Below, piece after piece: positions 34,901 through 45,387 of a stretch of DNA of 64,000 bases. Origin of the DNA: Cryphonectria parasitica EP155 (taxonomy: Eukaryota; Ascomycota; Sordariomycetes; Diaporthales; Cryphonectriaceae). The DNA lies in contig NW_024468915.1 of the NCBI RefSeq assembly GCF_011745365.1, positions 3,140,653 through 3,204,652 of the forward strand, read 5' to 3'. Below the pieces are notes generated by a model. That model was not told where the DNA came from, ran no database searches, and saw nothing but the letters and a program-made list of their open reading frames with translations. The position numbers were made by a program, and so were the translations under genes. The number at the start of each line of letters is the position of its first letter. The first letter of the stretch is position 1.

Positions 34901-35709
34901 CATGCCGTCTGCAAAAGTTTGACCATGCGTGGATCGTCGCGTGGGCACGATAACCCAGCATCCAGCAGATCGCTTGCAATCTGTCTCCATCCATCTCCAG
35001 GTTTCAATCTCCACGGATAATCTAAAACAAAAGGCGTTTGGAACTCCTGCCATGCAAAGGCCTCGAGTGTTGCCTGCAGTAGGTTCAGCGCTGTCACCTC
35101 TCGCCACGAGAAAAACTGGTGCGTCGTCGATATATCGGCCCCTTGTCCCAAAAGCTTCCGAAATAGCTTGTGATGTCCAAGCATGCAAGCGTAGAAGAGT
35201 GCAGTGTTCCCATGATCGTCGAAAGCCCTGACGCCGGCCCCATGCTCAACAAGTAGCGGGAGAATCTCAATCAACTCGCTAGAGAAGGAGTCCAACTCCC
35301 AGGTTGCAAAGCTCCATCTCTTCTCGGTTCGAAAACACGAGGCGAGGGCAAATGGTAGAATATCAGCTCCGTCTTTCAGGAAGTCAGGCGCAACCACGCC
35401 CTTGATCTTTTGGAAGAGAATGAGGGCGATCTTGTACTGCCTCTGTTTGAGTAGGGACCTCAGACTTTGGATGACAGATGGTGTGAAGGCCTCGCGACCT
35501 GCGCCAGCGCCAGCAGCGCAGCATTCGTCCCACATCGCTTCCTCAAAAGCTGTCAAGTCGAAATCTGCCAAGTCGCGGGACCCGTCAGCGGCGATGTTCA
35601 TACATATGGCGAGTAATTTTTGTCCAGCGACCGGCCCCATCTGGATCTCAATATCCGCATCAGGCTGAGCCACAGCGACCTCCAGCTGTAGTGAAGGCAC
35701 TTCCTCCAT
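31927..35709 (-). CDS. Ankyrin repeat + HET domain protein
   Basis: A 1260-residue single-exon protein. Ankyrin-type repeats fill roughly residues 150-600 (for example HGNTALFYACMLGHHKLFRKLLGQGAD, ALHAAAAGGQADVVKLLLGKDA and ETLLQIACRTGSKKTIDFLLERGAN). The HET domain follows at about 700-860: YETLSYVWGD, HLWVDATCINQCDTNERNQQV and DIYRNACRVLVWLGKA. After it comes WFFRTWVIQEKAL, then EPKDRVYGILGLL, usual for HET proteins. The order, ankyrin before HET, differs from the more usual HET-first layout. No nucleotide-binding motif is seen. The ATG at 35709 (MEEVPSLQLEV) is the only good start. Probable role: non-self recognition; specificity unknown. It is convergent with the ankyrin gene. Confidence 0.9.
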   Translation of the reverse strand: MEEVPSLQLEVAVAQPDADIEIQMGPVAGQKLLAICMNIAADGSRDLADFDLTAFEEAMWDECCAAGAGAGREAFTPSVIQSLRSLLKQRQYKIALILFQKIKGVVAPDFLKDGADILPFALASCFRTEKRWSFATWELDSFSSELIEILPLLVEHGAGVRAFDDHGNTALFYACMLGHHKLFRKLLGQGADISTTHQFFSWREVTALNLLQATLEAFAWQEFQTPFVLDYPWRLKPGDGWRQIASDLLDAGLSCPRDDPRMVKLLQTACFQGNASWIKRLMEFGVPIDAPTVQDRSGGRFYACALHAAAAGGQADVVKLLLGKDARPQDLGLSTCVAIDKRRPRLSGESVPRKARKQTALAVAIDEAHAFAKSPYSHRWNRTMKRSESEQLMSNYWETCHVLLEVGSNPDDRAQLFEISIKHGEVSLVKRLLQMGCRLARVPDIKSFETIQLLVDHGSEFDAAQAQKSAVEKGNCELLNLLFQRWGNLVPPDELGQLAVSVITRGDMDMLDFLTSNCLGNINEEFHTRPDKDEKGETLLQIACRTGSKKTIDFLLERGANLHCPETGNNVLTTLEKTLKTKGWGSGGLSGLWSLIWLLERHMPEEAQRMRDQWRVNTQRRAPIETVINNKDQTFDYWDDHIESTNPESQLLPMDMIDGEKFEHKPLSGRDAFRTMILHPATDSGSLIECELVASDLSLNPDYETLSYVWGDSPVSRYIKLDGKVFQVKPNLYEALLALRLQSQPRHLWVDATCINQCDTNERNQQVTLMGDIYRNACRVLVWLGKASEDSHLVFQHLAEFQKHRDDVLSGRARPKDPFGESHVNPPLYQGPTLAAFRRLCRRPWFFRTWVIQEKALSKEAIICCGSDSAPWEEFFRPSGYRKEAYHPLGGLHHQSRAHQLGRLHLSTEHEAYEDLLTYSQFCQATEPKDRVYGILGLLRPGLVKVEYELDVQEIYRKFAQVIIQNNANIRLLNLCGTKKTLPGLPSWVPDFSARRSSCRLPQRVTICTKELGQWISKYLTKALPGLRVRNGGKELVIKGKAVDTVLAVGDEMPASTEYAPGTEAFSQVLSGWESLAGETWSRTQDSETGSMSVDPHTTAADAFLSTLVAEGTGLGSTYSWARLAGVIWYKRYGTGVLMEKEPRYFEDVEYCTDLSNGNRDENTLYDWYKSAYQRYALDLEKVVYGRKLFVTEGGSMGLADPPVQPGDRIVFLSGSHYPFALRPGEGDTYTLQGDCYVQGLDVTKLFDDPEKPFVEYVLS

Positions 35710-36530
35710 GAAGTATGCTTATTAGATTATAGACGGATTAATCTGATGATGGACATTGGGCGTTGGATCATCGAGTTTGGACAGTGTAGGACTTGGAAAA
35801 GTTCAGCTACCCAAGTTTGTAGAGCAGGGCAAGATGCGGGGAGTAATACAAGCTGCGAGGGTGGCTGCTGCCTTATCGAACCTGGGTTCTGTCAGCAATT
35901 GGTATCGCCTCGAACTTTCCCCTCCCGATCGCCTTTCTCCTGCTTTTTTACTAGCTATAAAGCTTTTAAATATTACATATTCGAAACTTGAATTGATAAC
36001 TCAAAAGCTACGTACAAGTAATTTGTCTGATAATAATAAATATAAGATTATATCCAACCTTTTAGTCTTAGAAATTTGGAACTACCCCAACATAAGTCAT
36101 CTTGTGTAATAATGCAAAGAAAAGTAGAGCGTAGGCAACGATTTACACGGTAGTATCATGGTTCTGCGCTTATAGAAATGTGTGAGAAGGAGGAGGGGGG
36201 GGGGGATGGTTGAGAAGCATGTTACACTATTATATTCATCTTTGAAATAAGACTCTTGAGAACAATGAATAAGTAGTGTACCTATGGTATAATGAACATT
36301 ATAGATCGATGGGCCACCCAGGAGTCCTCTACTCAAGTACGTTAATAGCTGCCGGACAAGATCCAGCCCAGACCCAATGGCGGATTGACTATCAGCCAAC
36401 AAGGGATCTATTGCTCATATCCTCATTCTAACTCAGATCGAACAATCATTATGGGTGCTTTTTTTGCGTACAATAGAGCTAGACAAGTGGTGACACAGAT
36501 TAATGGGGGGGTATGCAGCAAGTTGCGCCC
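35710..36530. other. Intergenic with AT-rich patch
   Basis: No gene seen. The part at about 35930-36110 is strongly AT-rich with many TA steps and marks the right boundary of the recognition-gene region; a G-run lies near 36192-36206. Confidence 0.5.
35930..36110. other. AT-rich patch, possible mutated repeat relic
   Basis: A sudden AT-rich block (AAAGCTTTTAAATATTACAT and similar) unlike the neighbouring coding DNA. Compatible with a transposon remnant degraded by repeat-induced point mutation; no terminal repeats visible. Confidence 0.35.
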
Positions 36531-38058
36531 TCAGGGCTCATCTCCAACAATCCTCTCGTCTTCTTCCTCTTCCACAATCGGGTCTGTCTCCTCCAGTCCC
36601 CTCAACACCTCCTCGATCTCTGACGGGTCCGTAATCGCCCACACACCACCGCCCTTGACGGCATCTGTCCCACGAATCCCGACTTCTTTTCCCACCAGGT
36701 TTCTCCCCACTTTTCCAGGGCCTATGCCGATCCACCGCCTGACTTTTTCCTGCTGGTCTAGATACCGTATGCTGTCCCACCACCTCACTGTTTCCAGGCA
36801 CGACCTGGCCACGAGGTCCTTCAACATGGCCTTGCTCTCAAAGGGCCTCGCCGTGACGTTACTGATCGCCCTCACTTTCCCAGGAAACGTGACAAGCTCT
36901 CCTTGCTCTCCCTCCTCCCTCTGGTCGTGGCCTCTTGACCCTTTTGTCCTCCTCCGGCTTTTCCCATCCAGCAGGCGCCGCATGGTGGCGACGGCAGGCT
37001 TCATAATGGGGCTGTGGAAGGGACTGTCGCTGTTCAGCCGGACGGCCCTCGGGTCGTGGCCCAGGAACTGCCTCACGTGGGCCACCAGGGTCTTGATGCG
37101 CTCGATGGACCCGCTCAGCACGATCTGGTTCTTGCTGTTGATGTTGGCAATCTTGACCTGCTGGATGGGCGGAACCTCGGAGTCGGCGCCGCTGTCGGAC
37201 TTGTCGCTGCTGGGCACGGTGAAGTTGTTGACGGCGTCGATCAGGCCCGCCAGGTACTCGGGCTCCGTGACGATAGCCACCATCCCATAATCCCCGCCGT
37301 ACTCCTCCCTTGCCGTCGCCGTCGCAGCCGCCATCACCTCGGCCCGCCTCTTGACAAGATACAGACTGTCCTCGAACGCGAGGTATCCGCCCGCCACGAG
37401 GGCTGCGAACTCGCCCAAGCTGTGGCCCAGGGTGAAGTCGATGCGGTCGCTGACATGGAAGCCAAACTCGCGCTCCAGGACGCGCAGGACGAGGATCGAG
37501 GTTGCCATGATCGCAGGCTGGGCATGGGGGGTCGCGGAGAGGAGCGAGTTGGGGCCCTCGGCGATGATGCGCGTCAGGGAGTAGCCCATCACCGTATCGA
37601 TCTCGTCAAGGATGGGCGCCGCGGTGCGAGGGAAAGCTTCGACCCAAGGGGTCAGCATGCCTACTTTTTGGACGCCCTGGCCTGCAAAAAGAGAGACACA
37701 GGAACCTATTGTTAGTCATGGAGACTGAAAAGAATACTGGAAGGGGGGTCTCGGCATCCGTACCTGGGAAGAACAATGCTGTCTTCGGCCGTGTAGTCCT
37801 CTTGGAGGACGAGGCATGGCGTCTTTGTCCTTGTAGGTGTCGCTGCCGTTGTGCTTGACCACCTCTCGAGACCCTGGGTGATAATGTTGACACCACCCTC
37901 CTCTGCACAGTCCTGGGTCCAGCCGCCAGACGTCGAGGTATTATAGAGTGGCAGGTCTGCTGAGAGGACAGCCCGCGCAGAGGGAGGGGGAGGAGGCGGC
38001 GGCTTGACGCTGGTATTCGTGCTGCTGTTGCCGTTGCCGTCTTCATCGTTGTCGTCAT
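36531..38058 (-). CDS. mct1: Mitochondrial malonyl-CoA:ACP transacylase
   Basis: The enzyme moves malonyl groups from CoA to the mitochondrial acyl carrier protein in type II fatty acid synthesis, which feeds lipoic acid production. Exons are 38058-37764 and 37681-36531 (82-base intron), 481 residues. The N-terminus is basic and hydroxyl-rich without acidic residues (MTTMKTATATAARIPASSRR), a mitochondrial targeting signal. The join restores KTALFFPGQGVQKVGM, the FabD start motif. The nucleophile serine is in GHSLGEF, an arginine lies in the VKRRAEVM block, and the catalytic histidine in SPFHSPIM. It is longer than bacterial FabD because of the leader, low-complexity insertions (near residue 340) and an acidic tail. 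Confidence 0.93.
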
Positions 38059-39494
38059 CGTCGTGACTCAACCGACTTGCTGCTCTTCTACCGCCGCACT
38101 TTCTCTCTCCCTCTCTCCAGCTGGCCCAGCTCGAGATGCCAAGCCGCGCGACGATCCGCGAGAGAGAGAAAGAAAAGAAAAGGTCACCGCATCAGGCGTT
38201 CGAGAGCCGCCCTTCTGTGTAGTCGTGGACGGGAATGTGAGAAAGCGTTGACCAAAAAGGACGTGACGACGGGGAAAGGGAAACCCACACAGCCTCGGCT
38301 CAGTAATACAGTCTAGAATAGCTGCGATGACATACGATCGGCAGTAGTGTTTAGCAGTGGGTACAATAGGCGCCACGGAAAGGAACAAGGGGCCTTCTTC
38401 AGGCGGCCTGAGGAGGATTAGCCGCTGCCGAGGACAGGCGAGCGACTCTTTTCCGCTGACCCGCCGTAGCCGAGGCTGTTGTAGACAGTCCAAGGGGCCT
38501 GCAGCTCCCGCCTGTAGCGCCTGTAGACGCTGTACTGTAGACGCTGTAGAAATCGCGCTTGTGGGCGAAGAAGCATTGTCGCGAAAGACTACAAAACAAG
38601 CGATCTCTCTGTTTACTTGCCAGCATAGTGTACACAGAACAATTGAGCTTAAGAAACATTTCAGCACTGAGTCCGCAGCAGTATACTTGCCAATTGTACC
38701 CTTTGTTTTTTTTTTTTCTTCTTCTGTCATCTTCTTCTTTTTTGATTTATTTTCTTAACCTCAGTGGCCAGATGAGCACCCAAGGGTGGGTCGTTTTGGT
38801 GAAGATGACACCAGGTACAAGTCCATGAACATAGTTCAACTGCAATTACAGTAGTGCATCTTCACGGTATGAGATAGTCCCAGACTCATTCTGGTAAAGC
38901 TTGTTTCTGTGGTTGATTTATGTTTCATTCTCTTCTTTCTGAAATACCCCGGAAAAAGGGCCACCAAACCTGCAATTCCACGTGAACTTGCATTGGGCCC
39001 CTTTGAGACTCAGTAAGAGCCTGGATTTTGCTCTCATAACAAGTCTATGTGGCCATATTGCCTCTTTCCCCGTTGTGCATTCCAATCTCGTTCTCCTTCC
39101 TCTTTTTCAGTCACCAAAAACACTCTCAATCAGCTCACTCTGTGCACCCCGGGGTGCAAGAAGACACGCCCTCTTTCAAGGACTTTGGAAGCTCCCCTTC
39201 GGTGCATGGAAATGGAAAAAGGGTGAACAAATCGAGATGAGAATGTTGAGAGGCCCATGGCTTTTCTTTACGTTCTTTCTTTCTCTTCTTCATCATCAAC
39301 CATTAAAATGGGTATCTTGGACAAGCAAGAGGACTAAAAACAGTTGCTACAAGCAAAACAAGTAAAAGCAGTAAGTGCAGCGAAATCAGAAGCAATAAAA
39401 AGAAAAAAGGAAGAAAAAGATATATAGAGAAAACTCCAGGGAAATCCACAACAAGTCCAGCTTTTTCTTTTTTCCTTCTTTTTTTCTTTTTCCT
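38059..39494. other. Intergenic
   Basis: Promoter of the transacylase gene and 3' flank of the fusion gene. No protein seen. A 14-base word is duplicated in tandem at 38521-38548, and a T-run lies near 38707-38718. Confidence 0.5.
38521..38548 (+). repeat. Perfect tandem duplication of a 14-base word
   Basis: CTGTAGACGCTGTA occurs twice head to tail, with a further partial copy just before it. About 470 bases upstream of the transacylase start. Confidence 0.8.
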
Positions 39495-41900
39495 TTAGGA
39501 ATACGGCGATGCGATACCCCTTGTGACCTTGGCTGGATTACCAGTACATATGCAAAAAGCCGGTTGTGTCTAGATTCATAATCAAATGTCAACTGTTGGC
39601 ACATGTCATGGTCGAGAAGAGGAGAGAGAGAGAGTGAGGAGACACAATGACATACCCTCGTCACCAGGCTCATGGCGCCAACAGTTGTGCCCCGACCGAT
39701 CTTGACACCCCCAAGGATCACCACGCTGCCCCCGATGAAGCAATCGTCCTCGATGACAATCCTCTGGCCCTGGCAAGCTCCCTTTGCGCCATTTCTTCTC
39801 CTCGGGTCGGTCGTCATGCTCGTCGTGTAGAAGCTCACATTGGGTCCGATGACGACGTTGTTCCCGATGATGACCTCGCACGCGTCTACCATGGTGCAGT
39901 TGCGCCCAATCACGGTGTTCTTTCCAATCTGGATGTTGTATCCATAATCGCAGGTAAAGGGAGCCTCCACGACGACGTGGTCGCCCACGCGCCCAGCATT
40001 CATCACAGGGATCGTCTGCACGGGCGAGAGTTGGATGGGCACCTTGGGCTGCAGGATTTCGCGGAAGAGCCGTGCTCTCTCCTCGGGCGATGCACCGTTG
40101 GCCGGGTTCATGCTGTTATTGAAGCGGCAGAGAGCCGCATTGCAACGCTCTCTCTCTAACACGAGCTCCTTGTCGAACGGATAGTACTGCCTCTCCGCAA
40201 GCATCTCGTCCTTCTCGCGGCGGCCACCACCGCCTGCCACTGCTGATGCGGGCGAGGAGAACTGCGAGGTGTGCGAAAGCGCGAGCTGTGCCGTCGTCTG
40301 GGCTGTGCTGCTGGACTGCGGCGTGCTGATGGGGCTGTTGGTGCGTGTGGCGTGCATGATGTTGATATGAGGGAGGGTGGTGCCCGTACTGCTCTGCGGT
40401 GTCATGTCTGGCTCGGTGGAGCGGGTGAGATCGTGCAGAGGCGGCACACGCTGGTATTCCTTGGGTCCTCTGTCGGGGAAAGGCACGGGAGCGGCGCTGA
40501 CAGGAGTCGGGAAGACGTTGGCGGGCGTGCTGCTGGTGGTGGTTGTATAGGCGGTAGAGAGAGCAGACAACTTGTTGTTGTCTGGGCTGACGACGGATGC
40601 GCTGGGAAGTGTGGACGCGGTGGGCCTGTCATCATCCGAGTAAAGAGGTCGACCCTGGGGCGGCTCGATTCTCAGCGGCTGACCTCGATATGAAGGAAGA
40701 GGCTCTCGCTTCTGTTGGCTCAGGGGGGGCTGTGGCGGTTGCGGTGGTGGTTGTTGGTTGGGATAAGGCGGCGCCTGCTGAGGCATGCCATAGGCGCCTG
40801 GCGGCTTGTAGGATGGATCCTTTGACTCGATCTGGACCGTCTGCGCCTTGCTCTCTGGTTTGGGCCATGATCCTCTCTGCGGAGGGTATCCGGCGCAGAC
40901 GAAGCCCCCCTTCAAACAGTTGGTACCTATATTCCTCGCCAATGTCAGCTATGCCTTCTGAGAGATGACCTATTTTGTATGGGAGGCGTGACGAAAGGAC
41001 GGTGGCTGTTGTGAGCTACTCACACTCGGGCTTTGCCTCGTCGCACTTCTTCTTCCTCTTCCGGCAGGTCAGGCAGCCTGTCTTGGTCCGATTGCTGAAG
41101 TTGCGCTTTCTCTTCTTGGCGTCGGACTGGACCACGCCATCCCTTCGCTGTTCAGGCGTGTACGGTCCCGAATAGGCCATCAGCCGGTCATCACCTTCAG
41201 GGCTCGTCTGTGGATACTCATGCTCGGCAGCAGCCCTCCGCAGCGCCTCGCCCATTTGCTGCTCTTCGCTCTGGGCCGAGTCGGGCGCCGCCGATGCAGG
41301 CTGGCTGTAGACGGATCGCTCGTCACGGCTGGTGTGCGACGAATACCAAGCCTCATGGTCCCGTTCACGCTCACGATCCCGTTCTCGTTCTCGTTGCTCA
41401 TCGCTATAGGTATGATACTCGCCCCGATCGCGTCGTTCCTGGTCGTAAAGGTCTCTGTCTCTCTCCCTGGGCGGTTCGGAGAGCTGTGACCGTTCCTGGT
41501 GGGAAATTTCCTGTTGCCTCTCCACCGACATAGGCATCTCCCTGCGATCATCGCCAGGATCGTCGTGTGACCTCTTCCTTTTATGCGACGAGGCTTCAGC
41601 GTCAGGATGAGTTGCTGCAGAAGAAGAAGTATATTGATGATGAGCAGCCTGGCCCTGTTGACTTCTTCCTCCTTCCCGTGTCGGCGAGGCCTCACTCGAC
41701 GATGACTCTCGTTGTTGTTGTTGTTGTTGTTGCCGCCGTTGATCCAGAGGCGGTTGTAATGGTGCTGTTTGTGGCGCTGTGGTCCCATGAGCGCCATCGA
41801 TAGAGCCGGCGCGTTGCACGTCCACGGATAATCCTCCATTCGTGTCCTGCACGCCCTTTTTTGGCGACCCCCCGCCGTTCATAGCTGTAAAGCTTGCCAT
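39495..41900 (-). CDS. Zn2Cys6 DNA-binding domain fused to maltose/galactoside-type acetyltransferase domain
   Basis: Exon one is 41900-41024; a 97-base intron (41023-40927) splits the zinc cluster, and exon two begins at 40926. The join restores CLTCRKRKKKCDEAKPECTNC....C, a complete six-cysteine cluster at about residues 275-303. The N-terminus is long, polar and rich in Gln and Arg-Asp/Glu repeats. After a Pro/Ser/Thr linker comes a Mac-type segment (YYPFDKELVLERERCNAALCRFN) and left-handed beta-helix hexapeptides (IQIGKNTVIGRNCTMVDACEVIIGNNVVIG). Where NodL/LacA enzymes have T-x-x-H-P, here the text is TTSMTTDPRRRNG, so the catalytic histidine seems replaced. The 3' end is uncertain: an intron starting GTATGT follows MSLVTR near 39656, and the short last exon ending at 39495 is my best guess. 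Probably a nuclear regulator that reuses an enzyme fold for binding or oligomerisation. Confidence 0.8.
41711..41732 (-). repeat. Triplet run encoding poly-Gln
   Basis: Seven GTT triplets on the plus strand are read as glutamine codons (CAA) in the N-terminal region of the fusion protein. Confidence 0.85.
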
Positions 41901-43430
41901 CTTGTTTCGTTCGAACTGAGATCAGCACGCAGGTGGGTTGTTGTGGCAAGGGCGTAAACACCAGCGTGAGATGGATAGACGAGGTTACCGATGATGGGCT
42001 GGATCCTCTTCTTCTTGTTTATTTCCTCCTCTGGTGCTTTTCTTCTCTCCCTAGACAAGTCTTGCCGGAGAGGAAATTTGGTGAGAGGTCACCCGCGCCG
42101 AGGATGGCGAGTACGGACTCTTTGCTCCTCTTTGAGTAACGCAATACCCCTCCTGGGACGGTTGGGTTTGTCTCGAGGCGGAGGTGTGAGTACAAACAGA
42201 AAAATGAGAAACTCAACGTTGCGCAGAACACGACGGCGAGCCTTGAACCAGGATGATCAAGTAAGGATACCGGCGGTGGTCCTCTGCTTCCAACAACCCC
42301 CCCACACCCGCCAAGCAGAGAGCACCAGTCACTCACTATAAGACTTGTGGGATATTGAAGGTGACACAAGCAGAGCACAAGAGATTGAGACACCAAGCTG
42401 GGATCTCCTCCGTCTCTCACTCACGCCTAATCAAAACCCACGTTCGGGGTGCCAGCTCGACAGATTGTGTTGGAAGTAGCATATGAGAAAGAAACAAGAA
42501 GAAAAAAACACAGAGAATTGATGGTGCCTGTCCTCACCCAAACACACGCATTTCTCTGTGCTCCGTCCGAGTAAGCGCCGATATCGTCTGGCCTTCACGA
42601 CGCCCGAGTCCTCCGCCGTCTTGGATTAGGGCCAAGACACAGATATCACAGATACATGCGTCTGTCTCGTGCGCCCGAAGTCCGAAAATTATAGAAAGGG
42701 CGAACCGGAGAATTGGGGAGGATCGACAAAAGGTGGATTTTGGCAGTGACGCACGATTGAATTAAAGAAGAAGAAAATTGACTGCCGGAGAAAACAATTC
42801 TTTATCGTTGTACTCGGTGGAATGTAAAATGGACAGAGAAGACGATAGATGATTTGACCGGATCCGCCCCGTGTGAGATGAGAATCTTGTCTGGATGAAT
42901 CAGCGACTAAATGTGTGATTAGCGTCCACCCATCCTCCGAAGAGGGGGGTAGGAAAGGCGGAGGGAGGGAGGGAGGGAGAAGAGGGGCCTAGAAGCGAGG
43001 GAAAAGGCGGCGGGGCTCTTTTGCAAAGGTGCTGCGTGTGCAGTAAGGCAAGGCCAGGCCAGGGCAAGGCAAGGCGAGGAGGAGTTCGAGGTAGGGTGAG
43101 TTAAGGTAAAAGTCAGGTAAAAGGGTAAGTGCATGTGTGTAGATGGTGGTGCGGGTATGGGAGCCCTGGGAGAAGGGTGCAGGGAAGGGCAAGCAACTGG
43201 GATGGGATAGGACAGGACAGGATAGGGTAGGATTTGGCGGACGAGTAAGAGGAGAGCGTGTTGTCGTGCGCGTATCTTGCCTTGGAGACGCAACCAGGTG
43301 GTGGGTCGGACTGGGAAGGCCAGGGCGGCACAGATTGAGCCCATTAGACGGGGCAGGACGGGGGTGTGCTAGACGCAGAGGGAGGCGGTATGTATGGGTA
43401 CCTACGTTGCTTGGATAGGCTGTCTTGGCG

Positions 43431-43449
43431 GAGAGGTACAGTACCTCTC
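43431..43449. repeat. 19-base perfect palindrome
   Basis: Arms GAGAGGTAC and GTACCTCTC flank a single A. The centre contains TACAGTA, the word that recurs in the region. Confidence 0.8.
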
Positions 43450-44121
43450 TTGTCACTCTTGAAGCTGTGGGCCAGGGTTGGCCTCTTCTCTTGTTCGAGG
43501 TTACTTCGACTTTGGGTCGATCATTGAACTGCGCCGCCTAGCCTCGGTCAGACTACAAGGAATAGTAGAGCCGAAGGAGATTTTACTGTCTCTCGATTTC
43601 AGCGGACGGCAAGTGCTTCTACCCTTTCGCAGACTGTATTAGAGTAGAGAATAGATATCTGCTTGCTCGATCGAGCTGGGCATCTGTTTCTATCAGCATC
43701 ATCTCTTGTAGTTCGGATAGAAAATGTCACTGGCTGAATCTATTGTGAGGAAGGAGGGTCAAAAGTGAACTGTACAGGCAGCCTGGTCCCCAACAGGATC
43801 CAAGGGGAGAGGAGGGGAGAAACGAGGGAGTAGGGAAGGGAGAGAGACACCTCCCGCCCTCTTTGCTAGTCGCGCGGGTAAGGCACAGGGTCATAATTTC
43901 CAATAAACCCACTTGTCAAGGGAACGCGGCAATCTGAGCAGCCTGCAACGTTGACTGACTTTCCAACGCCAAGTGGAGACGCCGGAAAGGGGAACGCGAA
44001 AGGAAGGGTGGAGAGGGCAATGCATTGCAGCGCCAGGCCTCCCAAGGTCCAGGCGAATTGTACACGTCAGAGCTACAGAACAAAGAAAGAAAGAAAAATG
44101 GGAACCAACAGCAGCGAAGGA

Positions 44122-44151
44122 GGAGAAGAAGAAGAAGAAGAAGAAGAAGAA
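44122..44151 (+). repeat. GAA trinucleotide repeat
   Basis: About nine GAA/AGA units in the gene-free region; outside any supported gene. Confidence 0.9.
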
Positions 44152-44264
44152 CACTACAGAAACAAGTAACAATAAAGAAGAAAGGAGGGGGGGGGGGGGA
44201 ATAAAGAAGCAAAGAGAGCCGCGCGCGCGACATGACGCTGCACGACAGCCCAATATCTGCTGGC

Positions 44265-44286
44265 TGATGATGATGATGATAATGAT
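44265..44286 (+). repeat. GAT trinucleotide repeat
   Basis: Seven TGA/GAT units with one interruption in the gene-free region. Confidence 0.85.
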
Positions 44287-45363
44287 GCACATGGAAGAAA
44301 ATGGTTCCGTACAGAACGCATCAACTAGCCATTTGCTGCATGGTTCAGTCTAGGCCTCCGCTTGTCTTGTCGCTACCTGACAAGAGCAAGGCGTGACGAT
44401 GTGCGTGTGCGTGCGCGTGCGTGCATTGGTGGGTGTGTGAGTGTGATGTGAGTGTAAATGCCAATGATTGGTTGCCCGGCAGAGTGTCATGGGTGCCTGA
44501 GTATGTAACGTCGAAAGTACTGTACGTCTCTTTTTTTTTAAGAAAATAAAAAATAAAAAATTCGCTGCAGAGTGTGATCGGATACGGATTACCGTGTTTG
44601 CATAGTGAGCGTTCAGACAGATCCGCGTCCAAGCATATTTGCACAGCGTACGGTAGAACTTCAAGAATTGAAAAAAAGACAGGAAGCATTCGCGAATGAC
44701 ATGGGCAGGTTTTCAGAGCATGTACATGGTAGATTGAAGCACTCACCGATAGGGGGATTGATTCGACAGGAAGGTGATGATGACCTCGGCCGAGACTGAT
44801 TGGACTCGCTCTCTTCCTGGGATGATCAGCGTGATGATGTTTGTTGCGTGAGGTCACGGAATCGAACGAAGCTGCAAGCTGCAGGTGGTCCAAGATTGAC
44901 GCAAGAGGTCCGTCGTCCTTGTCTTAATGTTCCCTTGCATCAGGCAATTTGACGAAATCTCGTGCGTTGGTCAGTCGACTCCAGTTGTCTCTCAGGACGC
45001 TGGGTGTGCTCTTGTCGTCCTTTTTTTTTCTTCTTCTCCCGTCCTTTTACCCCGGCTCCAGCTGAATAGGTAGTATGGAGAAATAAGAGCCCTCGAAGTG
45101 AAGGAGGAAGGGAAGTGGTGAAGGCTGAAAATGGGGGAGTAGAAGCTGAGTCTCTGCGGAACCGCGCTTGAGGGGGGAAGGCACGTTGCCGCTGGCGCGC
45201 GATTATTATGGAAATCAGGGCGTCTGCTCTGGAGGACAGAGCGAGGCACTACAGATGTACTAATACCCCTAGTGGGTAGTACTATAGTACAGTGTGTTAG
45301 GCCGGGGCTGACCCACGACAGTACGGCTCTTGAGGCGGTTTCCCTGATGAATTTGGTGACATG

Positions 45364-45387
45364 TACAGTACATGGTACAGTACAGTA
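45364..45387. repeat. Cluster of three TACAGTA words
   Basis: Three copies of TACAGTA, two of them overlapping, in 24 bases. Single copies or complements lie at 43437, 44518, 45581, 49384 and 49562. Confidence 0.8.

Noticed and set aside
36385..37290. 301-codon frame opposite the transacylase
   Set aside because: Ser/Pro/Leu-rich shadow of a conserved enzyme exon.
43200..43240. Regular-looking GGACA/GGATA steps and other short repeats that could suggest a CRISPR-like array
   Set aside because: Simple microsatellites without spaced unique inserts; not expected in a fungal nuclear genome.
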